Numbered from the stretch's first letter, positions 23,741 to 36,968 are shown. The stretch: 64,000 nt of DNA from Zingiber officinale (GCF_018446385.1 NC_055987.1:3920705-3984704); one strand, 5' to 3'. Notes: a model not told the origin generated them from the sequence alone. Translations and numbers: made by a program.

Positions 23741-24404
23741 ATGCGTGAAGATTTGGCTCCTATAACTATTTCAGAGGTTGCTATGGGTCCCAATGATCTT
23801 CCCTTAGGAGGAGTTCAGTCGCAAGGGAAGGTGATAATGAGACTATCACCGCCGGAGCAATGCCACAAGAGCCCCCGGTGCGAGTCCGCCAACACCAAAT
23901 TCTGCTACTACAACAGCTTCAGCCTCTCCCAGCCCAGGTACTTCTGCAAGGTCTGCAGGAGGTACTGGACCAAGGAGGCTCCCTCAGGATTCAGGAACGT
24001 CCCTGTGGGAGGTGGCTGCAGAAAGATCAAGAAACACCCACCTCTTCTCTTCTTCTTCTTCTTCTTCTTCTTCTTCTTCTTCCAACAAGAGACCACCACG
24101 AGATCAATCAAACAAAACTAAGTCACCGGTGTCTGCTACTTACGATCACAATGAACTCTCCTTGGCTTTTGCAGATTTCCAGGAAGAAATCCAGTTAATG
24201 GTTTCGCCCTTCCCAGATTTCAATGAAGAAACTACAAGAACGATTCTGAAAGGTACTAGTTATCCGGTGAACGGCAGCCGTGTCTCTGGCAAGTGCAGCT
24301 GGGAGGAGGCTGAGATGCCGATGCAGCTCCAATGGCAGATTGACGGTGAGGATCTGACGTTAGAGAGTGTCGGTATCAATGCTGGGATGAGTTTGGTTCC
24401 GTAG
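23741..24404 (+). pseudogene. Dof zinc-finger transcription factor, damaged
   Basis: The reading frame from ATG 23741 contains a Dof domain: [26 protein letters not shown], then [11 protein letters not shown]. Dof proteins are plant-specific DNA-binding factors for AAAG sites using a CX2CX21CX2C finger. Damage seen: (1) the first zinc cysteine is serine (SPRC where the family has CPRC); (2) the usual GGSL after WTK is EAPSGF, explained by a one-base loss and a 7-base gain that together keep frame; (3) the frame is lost around the (CTT)n tract at 24040-24080. The other frame there gives poly-serine and then a plausible acidic C-terminal region to the stop at 24402-24404. A branch-to-exon junction TTATCCAG at 23713-23720 suggests an upstream intron. 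It could be a decayed copy or a diverged gene with an assembly slip at the microsatellite. Confidence 0.7.
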
Positions 24405-24962
24405 CTTGGCTTATCTGAAGAATGAACTGGTATAAACAGGTAGCTAGGCAGTACTAAACACTGTTTCCGACCTCTTGAAACTCTAGTTCCCTTATATTTT
24501 TGTTTGCTGAATCGTAAATTTCGATATTGCAGGTAGGACACGAATGAATTAACTTCATTATGAAAGGCAAAATAGTCCACGTTGGAAGTGACATGAAAAA
24601 TTAATGCTGGGGTATTCAATATGATCGACATTGGAGAACAAATTTAGTTTACATCGATGGTACGATCGCATTGGAATTTATAATAGACTGAGGAATACTC
24701 TTACAAAGAATTTAGACTGTATAATTGTTCGTGTATGACAAGATAATGAAGGCCCAGATGCTTACCGACTCAATGTAAAGTGTAAACGGTGCATCTGACA
24801 AACAAATTCTCTTCCTCTGAGCACACTATTTGGCTAACTAATGGTACAGAGAGACTTCAATTATATTAATTCCCTAAGTTGATAGGGCGTTTTATGAGGC
24901 CATTGGTACCCAGTACGTAATGGGGCATAAGTACTGGTGACTTAGGCTAGTAGCTTCTGGGA
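24405..24962. other. Intergenic / 3' UTR overlap of convergent genes
   Basis: Lies between the stops of the Dof gene (+) and the UDP-sugar transporter (-). No ORF or element recognised. Confidence 0.4.
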
Positions 24963-27651
24963 TTAACTTCCCTTGTTACGCTTCTTCGACTCGCTGTAGA
25001 GAATTACACCAATTACAGTCAACGAATAACCAGCCATTCCTGTAACAGAGACTGGGTTCCTGAATATTAAGATTGAGATGACCACAGCGACAGCTCCCTT
25101 TGCGTTTCCGAGAACCTTTACAGAAAAAAAAAACAACATTATTATGCAACTCTGAAACCTGTTGAAATTATAGTTGTGACGATGCATCACGGTTATTCAA
25201 TCTATGCTGATTACGTTTCAGCCTAATCAGACAAATACACTAATATAATTTGTGGTGGTTGTAACAAAACTAAATGCATCATTAAGACAAATACAATATA
25301 ATCACTCTTATTGCCTCGCAATACATTGGATTTCTGTGACATTGATACTACCTCAAAACTTGTCTCCTATCTCAGTTAAATGTGTATTGTTATATTTCAG
25401 GTGATTACTCAATTCTTTAGCTTGCAGGTTTGGCTCATTAGCTCAGAATCAATTATAACTAATAAAATAATCAATCTGAATTTTTGAAGTCTCCAAAGAA
25501 ATAGCTTAAACATTAAATATTATCTTGCTTTAGTTGGTAAACCAATAAAAATTGCCACATTAATTTCTCTTGACTGATCCAATTGGTAGGTAGTCGAATT
25601 AATTTGCTTTGATTTCTTATATTGGTACCATTCTAACAAAAAAAAAATGTAAACAATAACAGAAAAAGCATCATATATAAGATTTACTAAAGTGGCAACT
25701 ATAAAAATTGATTGAAAAGTCACCCGTCTCAAAATTTGAGATGATTTACATATATCATCATCAATATCATAACGCCAAAGTTGTCCCAAATATTTGGAGT
25801 CCGTTACATAAATTGTCTCCACTTTGAGATTATACAAGGCTATATCCCTATAACATACTAATTTGTTGAAACCGATCAAATCATCTTTAATTGCATTGAC
25901 TAACTTTAGTCTCCCCTATACTCCATAGGCCCTTACACATTCCACTCTAATCAAACTAAATTTTCTAGCTATACAATACATTATATGAATAAATAATTTA
26001 ATTTTCATGAGCTAAGAGTATGAAATATAGTAGCACCAAAATACTCAAACAAAGTGTACCTGAAGGGTCAAAGCACTTGTATGTTTGGTGACCAAGAAAT
26101 TGGTCAAGTTCACAAAGTAGGCCAAAGAAGAGTTGAACAAGAGATACCATATAATCTTGAAGTCTTGTCTAGCAAGTGCCAATGTTATACCAATCACATT
26201 TTCCTCCATTATAATTGTTGCAGGAAGTAGAAAAACAACAGCTATTGGAGCCATATATAGAAGAAGATTCATAGAGTTTAACTTCTCCCTGAACAAGTGA
26301 AGAAGCAAATGGTTAAGGACATATCCCTTTTTTTTGTTCTAAATTTCAAGGGAATTGATCACTCACCCTTCAGAGGACATCAAAATTCCCTGCAATACCG
26401 ACTTAAGTGCTCTAGCAGCAGTAGCTCCAATACACATAATAAAACCAAACAAATGAAAGCTTGGCTCCCCCTACAACGTTGAAAATATAAGTGCCAGCAT
26501 TGACATCCACTCACATGTTTAAGATCACTGTTGCGCCTAAAAGTCCTATTAGAATACAGAATAAAATTCAAAACGTAACAAAGCACCTTTCAATCACAGA
26601 GACAGTCAACTTTGAACAGCCAAACGTAGGCAACCAAATAATACATGGTCATGCAACGACAAATAGTAGGTCCAGAACAAACAATTCTAACAATATGTGC
26701 AAGTTTACTAGTCAACCATGTGAGAAATAGTCAGATGACAACATTGTACCAACTATTTTATCAGAGGAAGCCAAATCAAGGACTAAAAGAAGAGAATATG
26801 AACTAAAAGGCAAAGAAACGATCAACCATGAACCATTAGCTTATCAAGAGCCTATAGGCCATTCTAAATTGAAACTGAATCACTCTGACAAGGAGGTGAC
26901 CCATGCATCAAATTCAAAATCTAAATTATAACAGAGACACATGCCAGATTTGTGCATAATTGATATGAGCAATGATTTGTAAGATCTTAAGCATCTGCTA
27001 GCAGATATGTTATCTATAAAAAAAGCACGAATAAATAATACCTGGAGGCTGTGGGCATCTCTCAGATGAATTACAATTATCATCATGTATATGCAAAATA
27101 TCTTGTGTGCATCTTTATGCGTATAGATTTGCTAAAAAATTGAACTGATAGCAAGGAAGCAAAAAAATCACCCCGCTTGCGATAATGACACCAGTAACCA
27201 CGGGCACGAGGGTAATGTAGGTTAACCACGACTCCCGCCGGAGGGTCATAAGGTAAGCGAAGATGGCGGTGAAGAAAGGCGTGGTGGCGCCGACGGCCTG
27301 GTTGAACGAGACGGGAAGGTACCGGAGCGACACGTTCCCGCTGACCACCGAGCCGCAGAAGACAAGGCTGAGGGCGGCGATCTTGAGGAACTGGACGCGC
27401 GACCGTATGGTCTGCATCGGCACGATCTTGAGCCACGCGATGGCGACGTAACTGAGGAGGGAGCAGGCCGTCATATGGCACATGGTGAGGAAGATCGGGT
27501 ACTTGAAGCCATAGTTGCTGAGCAGGTACTTGTTGAGGAGGAGCACTCCGATGTTGGAGGAGTACCACGCGGTGACGAGCCCGACGGTGAAGAACCGTCC
27601 GTTCGCCAGCGCCGGCGACATCGCCGCCGCCGCCGCCGCCTTACCGCTCAT
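24963..27651 (-). CDS. UDP-sugar transporter, plant TPT/NST group (UDP-arabinofuranose transporter-like), complete
   Basis: Four exons: 27172-27651, 26367-26470, 26060-26288, 24963-25115. GT-AG borders, phases fit, 321 residues. The TPT-domain protein has about ten hydrophobic segments and would sit in the Golgi membrane. Seen: [133 protein letters not shown]. These are near-diagnostic of the Arabidopsis At3g11320/At5g05820 clade, which I recall as UDP-arabinofuranose transporters; the substrate is therefore family-based. The start at 27651 follows a GC-rich leader and gives an Ala-rich N-terminus coded by a GCC repeat, before NGRFF. Upstream in-frame ATGs exist but lead through leader-like sequence. 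A basic KKRNKGS tail ends the protein. Confidence 0.95.
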
Positions 27652-27879
27652 CGCCTCCGGATCTACGCGGGGATGCGCAGATCGAGGGAGCGGGGACCGA
27701 AGTTCTCCGATCGGATCGCTCGCCGCTCGATCCCAGCCTATGAGATCGGTTCCTGGAGCGAGAAAACCCGGCGATCTGTTCGGATCTGGGACGGAGAAGG
27801 ATGGAAAAAAAAAAAAAAGTGAAGGAATGGATATCGGAGAATAGAGAAGAACACAAGGCGGAGAGGGGAATGCCTTGTA

Positions 27880-29566
27880 GCTCCCGATTTTAGCTCCCAA
27901 TTTTATTACAGAAGGGGAAGGGTCAAAAGACAAAAGGACTACTTCTTTACCAACTTTACAAATTAAACCTAAAAAATTGTTGTTATTAACACTGCAACTC
28001 TATTGCTCATCGAAAAAAATATTGAATTAAATAATATTAAATTTGGAAGGATATTTGATCCTAGAAAAATTTTCCATCCGTCCTCACATAAATCAAACTC
28101 TGGACAACTCTATTGCTCATCGAGCCAACTAATGAAATAATAGTGAAGAATTTTATTGCCTGAATAGAGTAGCATGGTAAACCCAGTGGGTCGACTCTCA
28201 GTCACCCTTCCTGTCCAGTTTAATCATGATTTATTTTCTCTGAATATCTGTGAGGTCGGACTCAGGAGACCGTTAAGGTGACGATTCCACTTTTTACAAT
28301 GGTAAACCCAGTGGAGCTCATTCTCATGGAGTTGAAGATTCAAATTTTAGACATTTTCGAATGCCTACTGAATTCGAACTATTGAAGTTGGATCCCTCCG
28401 TGACCATCTGTATTTTCTAAATGTATTCACCGTCAAAATTAGTAAGAAATGAATAATAGATTAAAAAATTAAAAGAATTTTATCATACTTACTCTTAATT
28501 GCCACCTCGACAATTTAACAACAATTAGTGCGTTACATGTGATATTAGATTAATTAAATAGATTATATTTATTCCAATTATAAATTAATATAAATCCTTG
28601 TGAAACAAATCATTGACTGATTCATGTGCGAATTAGGAAGAAGCTCCGTTGGAAAGTGGACTTCTATTTTATTCAAGCCGACGTCTCACTGACTTCTTCC
28701 CTAACGCGTTGCATATATATATATATATATATAATCTTAATTTTGTAAAATAAAAACCATAAATCATTTTATTGAACAAGTGATAATTCAATAACAATTT
28801 AGATTTAGAATAGTTTGACGATTTAAAAAAAACTTGGAGAGCCTTTGGTTTTTTTTTGTGGCTTAAGTCAAGTGGCTACCTAACAACTTGGCGTGTGTTG
28901 TCAATCACAGTTCACACGTTGTAGTCGTTTAAGTGCAACAAAGTAGGCTGCTTCCACGAAGGCAAGTGGAGAAGAGTCTTTAACTTGACAACTACACTCG
29001 TCATCGAGCAAGCTGGCAAATTTGTTTTCAATGCCGCCGGGCTATATTCTATTTATTATTTATTTTTGAGTTTTTCATGTGCCTTGGCGATCCCACTAAT
29101 TTTGAAGGGACGACCCGACTTTTCACCAGGCAAATCCGTCAATGCGTGGCTCCTTGCTTAGGTTCTAAATTTTTTTAGAATCTTTTATATTTATTTTTTA
29201 ATTGACATGTATTAATTAAGATTATATGTAATAATAAAATATTTTATATTCAAATTCGGACCGATCAAATTAAAATTTATCCAATTTTTTATTCAAGAAA
29301 AATATACTATAATGTACCGTAATTAAGATTTAAATTACAAGGACTTAGTAACCCGCTAAGCACTTTGCTACTATCCCATTGCCGGGTTGCTATTTTCTAT
29401 TTATCAATGAATAAATGGGTTTAATTGAGATAATTCTATCTATTTTGTTTTTATAAATGGTACATGTAATTTTTGAAGTGACTAAAAATACTTTGATATT
29501 TATCAAAAAAAAAAAATATACTCAATTATATACTCTTTCCGTTTTACCCTTTCTAACAAATTAACT
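27880..29566. other. Intergenic AT-rich region
   Basis: No gene. A 19-bp word CAACTCTATTGCTCATCGA occurs twice (27994-28012, 28105-28123), and GGTAAACCCAGTGG occurs twice (about 28172 and 28303). A short (AT)n lies near 28712-28732. Several polypurine/polypyrimidine stretches. Confidence 0.45.
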
Positions 29567-29632
29567 TTTTCTTTTCCTCTTTTCTTTACTTATTTTTTTT
29601 CTCTTCTCTTATTTCTCTTCCGTACATGTAAC

Positions 29633-29636
<4 letters not shown>

Positions 29637-29712
<76 letters not shown>
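29637..29712. repeat. (TA)n microsatellite
   Basis: About 38 near-perfect TA units at the left edge of the palindromic array. Confidence 0.9.
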
Positions 29713-29713
<1 letters not shown>

Positions 29714-29714
29714 C

Positions 29715-29980
29715 ATGGCCTAATATGTAAATTATATCAGACCCACAATGTTTAAGATTTAATTGATTTTTTTGTTAATATTTTAACACTTTCAGAGAAA
29801 CTGAAATAAGTAATAGAAAGGCACTGTCAGATTCTGTGCAACCTCAAAAATTCACAGGACCTAAAATAATTACAATATGAGGTCTCTAAGTCCATTAGTG
29901 AATTTTGATCAAAACTCACTAATGGACCTAGAGATCTCATATTACAACCATTTCTGGTCCGTTGGATTTCTAAGGTTCAG
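29715..29980. repeat. Palindromic array, segment A
   Basis: Contains TAATATTTTAACACTTTCAG and GAAACTGAAATAAGTAAT, then a foldback: GACCTAAAATAATTACAATA, GAGGTCTCTAAGTCCATTAG and the complementary CTAATGGACCTAGAGATCTC. Same family as segments at 39667, 43091, 44847 and 52846. Interrupted at its right by the minus-strand Sirevirus-like element. Confidence 0.7.
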
Positions 29981-31585
29981 GATACTCTGGGGAGTTAGAG
30001 GGGGAGGATGATTAGCTCCACTTGCTACTTAATGATGATTTACAGCGGATAATCGAAGCAAAGACTCCACAATGCTAACACCCTTGATTTTTCTTGGTAT
30101 CTGCCTCCTTGAGGTGATTAATCCAAGGTTCCACTATCCTCACTATCTCATACACTATTATTTCACTCATTCTCGGAAATAATCTGGAGACGGAGAAGCT
30201 TCTTACACTTGTTCTCACAAGAACACACAAATACAACAAGAAATGAAAGTAAATACAATGAATACACAACGTTACTTGAATCTTTCTTTTTGCGCTTTCT
30301 TGTTGCTTAGAATTGCCTCTTGTAGACTCGAAAATGCAACAGCACTTCGTCTTGAATCTTCCAAGAACCGACAAAGAGTGTAAAGAAGAACAACTTATGT
30401 TTGAATCTTTACAAATGCCTTTATACCTTCCGATCTAGGGTTCCCAATCAATTAGCCTTACCCCCAATTAATTGTCACGTCAGATCCGAACGCATCTAGC
30501 CGTCCAAACTTCGCAATGGTTCTTTTTTCCTTTCTCCCAATCGATCACCTGATGGATATATTACGTGCTTTTGGATTAATCACCCAATCTATCTAGATCG
30601 CCTCTGTACTCTCACAAAAGAAGCTACTGTGCTTTGCGAAAAACTCCTCTTGATAGATCAACTAATTGATCAAGAAGCTCCTATTTATCATGATTTTCTC
30701 CTCCCAATCGATCAAATGATCAATTGGCACAACCCAATCCATCACTGATCGATTGGGAACCCCTTCTGCTTCCTCGCGACAATCTCCTAATTGATAATCG
30801 ATTACTCGATTGATTCACCGCACCTCTTTGCGATGGCACTTCCAATTGATCCATTGATGATCAATTGATCGATTGACACTTGTGCCAATCAATTACTCAA
30901 TCAGTTACTCTAACCTTAACTCACTCAATTGAGTCTAGGGTTCTCTTGCCTAACTTCTGATCAACTATGACCTATTAGGACTTCTCCATTAAGTGTCTGG
31001 TCAATTCTTTGACCCACTTGAACTTTTCTCCTTGAGCCAAGTGTCTGGTCCTCCATGACCCACTTGGACTTCCAAACACCAGGTGTCTAGTCAACTTTTG
31101 ACCCACCTAGATTTTCCAATGTATGACTTCACTCATCAAGACTTTGTCTACCAGACTTTACTCACTAGGGTTTCCTTACTACCTAGCTTTACTCATTAAG
31201 ATTTTTCAATTGTCTGGCTTCAACTGCCTTCACTCACCATGGCTTTCCTCACTGTTCGACTTCGCTCGCTGAGACTTTTCACACCAAGTGTCTAATCAAC
31301 ATTGACTCACTTAATTTTTCTTCTTTTGTCAACCATCCCATTGGTCTTGCCCTTGCCAACATGGGATCCTACTTGACCCATTTGGATTTTCCTTTGTCTT
31401 ACCTTCGGTTACAACTTTACCAGTCAAGTCAAGTTCTGGTCCTCCTTGACCTTTCTCACATATTGTCCAACAATATGTTGTCCATAATATATTGTTCAAA
31501 TATCGAAATTCAAGCTCAACTCCACTCGAGCTTAGTCAAATTAGTCAACTTTGATCCGACAACAATTGTACCAATAATCTCTCCC
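29980..31585 (-). repeat. 3' LTR of the reverse-strand Sirevirus-like element
   Basis: Shares the order of the 38399-39666 copy: CAATTGCCTCTTGTAGAC, a TATA box on the minus strand (GGTATAAAGGC, plus 30415-30430), an ATCGAT-rich block (plus about 30470-30930), hairpin modules (30950-31110) and GTGAGTGAAG-type units (about 31130-31290). A degenerate polypurine tract AAAAAGGGAGAGA precedes it on the minus strand. Confidence 0.7.
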
Positions 31586-33879
31586 TTTTTGATGTTTGAT
31601 AATATGTTTAAGTTATACTAACCTATATTAGCCCAACTTCAACTTCATCCCATGCTTGAGGCGTAAATGTAGATTTCTAACTTAAACCTACATTTTCTTA
31701 CCCTTTGACACATATCAAAAACTCTTCTCTTTAAGGGTCAATTTTTTCAAAGGAATACAATGAAAGTCACATACCTTTCATTATATCCCGTGTTCACCCT
31801 TGAGCATATATCACATGCTCACCCTAGAGCATCCATACATCTACAATGAGGATTTCTATTTTTCCATTATTTTCAATGCTCATCCTTGAGTACTCATAAC
31901 AATAAAGGTTCCTAACCTTCCATTGTTTCCTTATCTAAAAAAAAAATTAAAATCATGTCTTTTAAGGAGCAACTCACCTTCAAAACATATTCCAAGCTTC
32001 TATCATTGCACCAACAATGACTTGAAATTCCTAAACCTTTAAGAAACCCAAAATTTAAAGTTTTGAGGTTCAAAATTTAACTTTAAAACTAAACCTCCTT
32101 CTAAATTTCAAATTGTCTTTTTTAATCATTCCTTTCTTGTTATCATCAAGACATCTGCCCTTGAACACTTATAAATGCATTTGATAGGGTTAGAGATGGT
32201 TAGCACAACTAAACTAGATTTAATGATTTAATGGTTAAATCATGTCTTTTAAGGAGAAACTCACCTTCAAAATATATTCCAAGCTTCTATCATTATACCA
32301 ACAATGACTTAAAATTCCTAAACCTTTAAGAAATCCAAAATTTAAAGTTTTGAGGTTCAAAATTTAACTTTAAAACTAAACCTCCTTCTAAACTTCAAGT
32401 TATCTTCTTTAACCATTCCTTTCTTGTTACCATCAAGACATCTGCCCTTGAACACTTATAAATGCATTTGATAGGGTTAGGGATGGTTAACACAACTAAA
32501 CTAGATTTAATGGATTGAAATCAGACCATTTAAGCCAAACTCAAACTTCATAATCGATTGGTTTCAGCTATCAATCGATTCGGGCATCTCTTAATCGATT
32601 GAAGTTGGATTTCAATCGATTACAACCTTTCAATTGATCGACTAATCGATTCTGCGAGCCTCTATGCTCGCGGAAATAACCTTAATCAATTAACTGATCA
32701 ATTAAGGTCTGGACTAATTGATCACTTGATCGATTCCGCGAGCCTCTGTGCTAATGGAAAATGCCCTATAATTGATTCACCAATCGATTTATGCTTGGGT
32801 AAATCGATTGGCGTTACTAAATTTTTCTGATTTTGATTTTGAATCGAAATTCATAAATTTCTAAATAATTCTATGATTTTTCAAAAATCATAGAATTTTT
32901 ACATAGACATTATTTATGGTATATACTTTTAGGGGAAAATAATTTTCTATGAAAATAACCCTTATTTTCTAAGATTGACACAAACTTGAAAATCATTGAA
33001 AAACTCCAATGCTTCACTATACTTTGTGTCCAACTAATACTCCTACCAAAAGATAGACTTCACCAGAGTTTTCCAAAGTGATTTTGAAATGTTTTTTAGA
33101 ACATAATTTCTAATCAGGTTCCTTGGGCTAAATACAAATGGCTTGTATACTAGCTTTCCTAATGATTGGACCTCTCATAATCTATTATTAAGATGAAACT
33201 TAAACTCAAAAAGATGCATTAAATTAACACCTTAAGTTTTGTTCATCATTCTAACATTTCACTTGTATCAATGTCTCAAAAATACAAACAAACCAAATCT
33301 ATGGTTCTTATGAGATGTATAATGGGGTTTCCCTAAAACTAATGGATCATGCATATCTATCTAGACATTTAAACTTTGATCATCCAACCTAGGATGTCAA
33401 TTGATATCATTGCCCTTAATTACAAGGAATTTAAAATAATATATGAAAATGATTATGACATACATTAAATATTTTTTTTCAAAAGAAAAACTATCATGAA
33501 TAATGATGTATTATGATATAATATATGATATTTTTCATAAACATATATGAATACTAAATATGATGTCATGGCATATGATGAGCGCACAATCATGATAATT
33601 TTAGCATAAAGGAAATACTTAGACTATCTATCTAAGTATCAATAACTAATTGTTAAATTTAAAAATAATCCTTAGTCTCTCTATCTCCCAATGAAATTGC
33701 TAAAATCCCAACTTGATATTTTTCTGACTTCTAACCTAATTGTGTCAATTTAATTAAGTCAAGTTCTTCAAATTTTGATACATTTTACTCTTCCAAATAG
33801 TGAATATAACTCCTTCATTTTCAAGGTGTAGCAATACCTTGAAAATGTTTTAAAATGTCAACTTCACCAAAGTTGGGTT
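31586..33879 (-). other. Long 3' non-coding interior of the reverse-strand element
   Basis: No ORF. Contains a block in which CTTCAAAATATATTCCAAGC... and CATTTGATAGGGTTAG are duplicated (31960-32210 and 32240-32500), and an ATCGAT cluster (32550-32820) at the place equivalent to 50265-50450 of the plus-strand element. AATTCCTTGTAATTAAGG, the 'CATCCTAGG/CATCCTGGG' motif and a conserved CATAGAAAA block occur in the same order in both. Confidence 0.65.
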
Positions 33880-35463
33880 TGTTGGAGCGATACGCACGTG
33901 AGAGGGGGGGGGGGAGTGAATCACATGATTTTCAAAAACTTATTTTATCATTTTTAAAATCGAGAGTGCGAACGCAGCGGAAAGTAAATAAGAAATTGAA
34001 AACAAAAACCATAAGAAAACACAGTTGGTTTACTTGGTTCGGAGCTTTTGGTGACTCTTACTCTAAGACCCAGGTCCCACAGACCTACCGATGGATAATC
34101 CACTAAAAATCTCTTTCAATACCTCTGGAAGATGGAATCGAGTACAAAAAGGATTAGAACAAGTGCAACACACTGTACTTGTCCTTTTGCAGAAATTAAT
34201 TACACAAACAAAATTCGTTACCGACACTTAAGGATCGAAATGAGAGCTCTCATGTGTCATTGTCGGTTTATCGACCACGATCAGAAGTCCTCGAAACAGT
34301 CATCAGGTACAGTAACTTTGCAGCAGAGTCGTAGCAGAAGCCTGGAACAGTCGGAAGCTCAAATTGATGCGCAGTAGCTCGTATCTCAGTTGTTTTTCAA
34401 AGCCTTCTCGAGATTGTCTTATATAAGGCATGGAAGGCGCCTCCATAGCTGTTAAAGGCGCATTAAACTTGGAAAATTCGATCCCAACCAGCCTGACACT
34501 TATCCGCGACGAAGTCAAAATTCCATCCTGTGGAAGGCGCCTTCCATAGCCATGCAAGGCGCTTTCTATGAACAGTACGAAGGCGCCTTCACTGCTTGAA
34601 GACACCTTCGGACACTGTTCATCCGAAGGCAAATTTACTCCTTTTGTCCTGCAAAACAATGTTAGTCCAAATAACCTGCAAAATAAGTATTAAGACAATA
34701 ATAATAATAAGTAGCAATTAGTTTCTGTCCTCCCAGGACCAGAAACTAGTCAAAGTCTCAAATTAGGTATCCAAAATGACGCATATTGTCCCCTCAACCA
34801 GGACACGTCCTCACAAGGTCACTCTCCTCCAGTACCTTTGTCTTAACTTACCACTTTACCAGTTGTCCAGTTCACAGACCCAACTAGCCTTCGCGCCAGA
34901 TATCCGGTCGACCTATTGACATATCTAGACTCCCTCAGACTTGTCAACTCCTGCACACTAGGTTAGTACAATAGATAAAATAGTAAAGTAAAACAGTATC
35001 AACATATTTTAGGATTCGCTGGTCCGGTCGACCGTGCACACATTACCTAGAGTTACCTCCCTAGGGTTCCCTAGCTTCACTCACTAGGACTTCCATTGTC
35101 TGGCTTCATTCACCAGGATTTCCACCACCTAGCTTCACTCACTAGGGCCCGACTTCACTCACCAGGACTTCTACCACCTACCTTCACTCACTAGAGCCCG
35201 ACTTTACTCACCAAGACTTCCACCACCTAGCTTCACTCACTAGAGTCTGGCTTCACTCATCAGGACTTCCACTTACGTAACCTCTAGTTAGGACTTCTCA
35301 CTTGCCTATCCCTCGGTTAGAACCTATCCTTGCTAGTCATCTAGTCCTGATTAGACTACTCTCTTCTAAACATCAATTCCTATTTGGATTAACTCTTGGT
35401 CAAACTGACCAGACTTAGGTGCATTGCCAAACATCGAAACCCTAGAAGTCAATTGCACTAACA
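33880..35463 (-). mobile_element. Solo LTR (Sirevirus-type), 1584 bp
   Basis: On the minus strand it runs from TGTTAGTGCAATTGAC to CGTATCGCTCCAACA. It is flanked by GGGTT on both sides (33875-33879, 35464-35468). The unoccupied sequence is visible at about 48985-48998 in the plus-strand relative (GTTAACCCAACTTTGAGG), confirming the insertion. No interior or second LTR: LTR-LTR recombination product. It has GAAGGCGCCTTC palindromes (34426-34630) beside a TATATAAG box (about 34418-34426) and CTAGTGAGTGAAGCTAG units (35050-35270). Confidence 0.93.
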
Positions 35464-35468
35464 GGGTT

Positions 35469-35917
35469 AACAACCCTTTTAATTAGAGTTGACACTCTCT
35501 AAACCAACCTAAAGTGTAGAAAATGCACTCTTAGAAACTCAAAATTTATTGGTGCTCCTTTGGTGATCTAGATACTCATTAGAGATAACTTCTCTTAATA
35601 CCTTCCTAATGACCTTCCTAGCCTTTTTAGAAGCCTTGGTCACACTAGACTTCTCACGGTCAACTTTAGGGATAACTTCTCCTGTGACCTTCTTAGTGAT
35701 TCTCTAAGGCTTCTTAAAAGCCTTAGTCATACTAGTCTTTTCAAAGTTACTTTTATGGATAACTTTCCTTATTACCTTGACTTGACTTCTAGATCTAGGG
35801 TTAATTTCATAACTATATGGAACTTTATGGTATAAGGGCACCTTTTTCTTAGACTTATATTTGTATCCCAAACCCCTCCTACCATTTAATGGTTATTACC
35901 TATTTTGACCTAAATTT
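35469..35917 (-). pseudogene. Gag C-terminal fragment of the reverse-strand element
   Basis: Collinear with 48590-48900 of the intact gag: repeated lysine-rich CTTTGGTCACT..AGAAG..CCTTAGT words on the minus strand and the same stop-adjacent sequence TATTGGTGCTCCTTTGG. Several frame breaks. Confidence 0.6.
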
Positions 35918-36968
35918 TGTTGGTACCCCAAGGTAGTTTTAATGTGATCAAATAAGTTAAGTTAGGTTCTATTGTGTTTAACCTTGTGTCTAAATGTATA
36001 GGAACTTAGGAGCATAAAACGTTGAGCAAAAGACACAGCTAGCGAGAAGGACAGCACGGGAGAGAGCTGACGGGCTCGGTGCGTCTAAGGGACGAGGTGC
36101 TGCGAAAGAGTATACCAGCGGACGAGAAGCGAGTATGCAATGTTTCTGAGGGATGAGAAGCCAGAGCGGAAGATTGCTTGAGGAGCAAAAGGCGCAGCTG
36201 CCCGAGGGACAAAAAGCTGTGGAAGAGTACGCTAGCGAGCGAGAAGGAAGCAAGCAGCGATTCCGAGGGATGAGAAGTCAGAGCGGAAGTTTACTCGAGA
36301 AGGTCGAAAGTTGGGTTCATGTGATTCCTATTCCGGATGGCCGAAATCACCTAAGCGAGCGGAGTCGGAGCGGAAGACCTGGACTGAGGCGAGCAAAATT
36401 GAAGAAGGAGGCCCGGACCAAAAGTCAGCAAAAGGCTGACTTCTGATGCCCGGGGCGCTCGGACCAGTCGAGGCGCCCGGAGCAGGTGGGGGCGCCCGGA
36501 CCAGTCCAGGGGGCCCAAAACCATTCTGAGCCCTCAGAACCTGATTTTTATCCAGATCAACGTGACATTTGAATGTTGCTTTGGGGATAGATTTCTATCC
36601 CATTTCAGGCACCCCGAGAAGGGTTATATAAGCAACCCTGCTCCCAGAAGCTAAAGAGAACAAGAAATACTCAAGCAACACTTGTAGACACTTTTATTTC
36701 TGTTTAGCTTCATCATTTCTGTGCTTTCATTGTTGTAAAGAGACTTCTCCGTATGAAGGAGAAATTAGTGTGCTTTACTTCCTTGGATTAACAACCTCTC
36801 CGGTTGTAACCAAGTAAACCCGTGTGCTTCTGTCTTTTAGTCTTTTTGTATTTCTTATATGCAAGTATTTGATTTATAAAACTGTAAATCCAAGAAAGGT
36901 TTTTTTGTTTGCATGATTTCTGCAGAGGTTATTCACCCCCCTTTAGCCGACTGTCAAGGGTCCTAACA
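35918..36968 (+). repeat. 5' LTR of the truncated element
   Basis: Ends with GGTCCTAACA as in the other Sirevirus-type LTRs here. U3 has a 115-bp-spaced duplicate (CGAGGGATGAGAAG at about 36148 and 36266), then a GGCGCCCGGA cluster (36451-36521), then the TATA box TTATATAAGC (about 36624-36633). Confidence 0.85.

Noticed and set aside
27475-27844. Arg-rich ORFs on the plus strand
   Set aside because: Antisense shadows of the GC-rich first exon and leader of the UDP-sugar transporter.
27994-28123. Short insertion flanked by a 19-bp direct repeat
   Set aside because: The 92 bases between the repeats have no SINE boxes, tail or TIR; a simple local duplication is equally likely.
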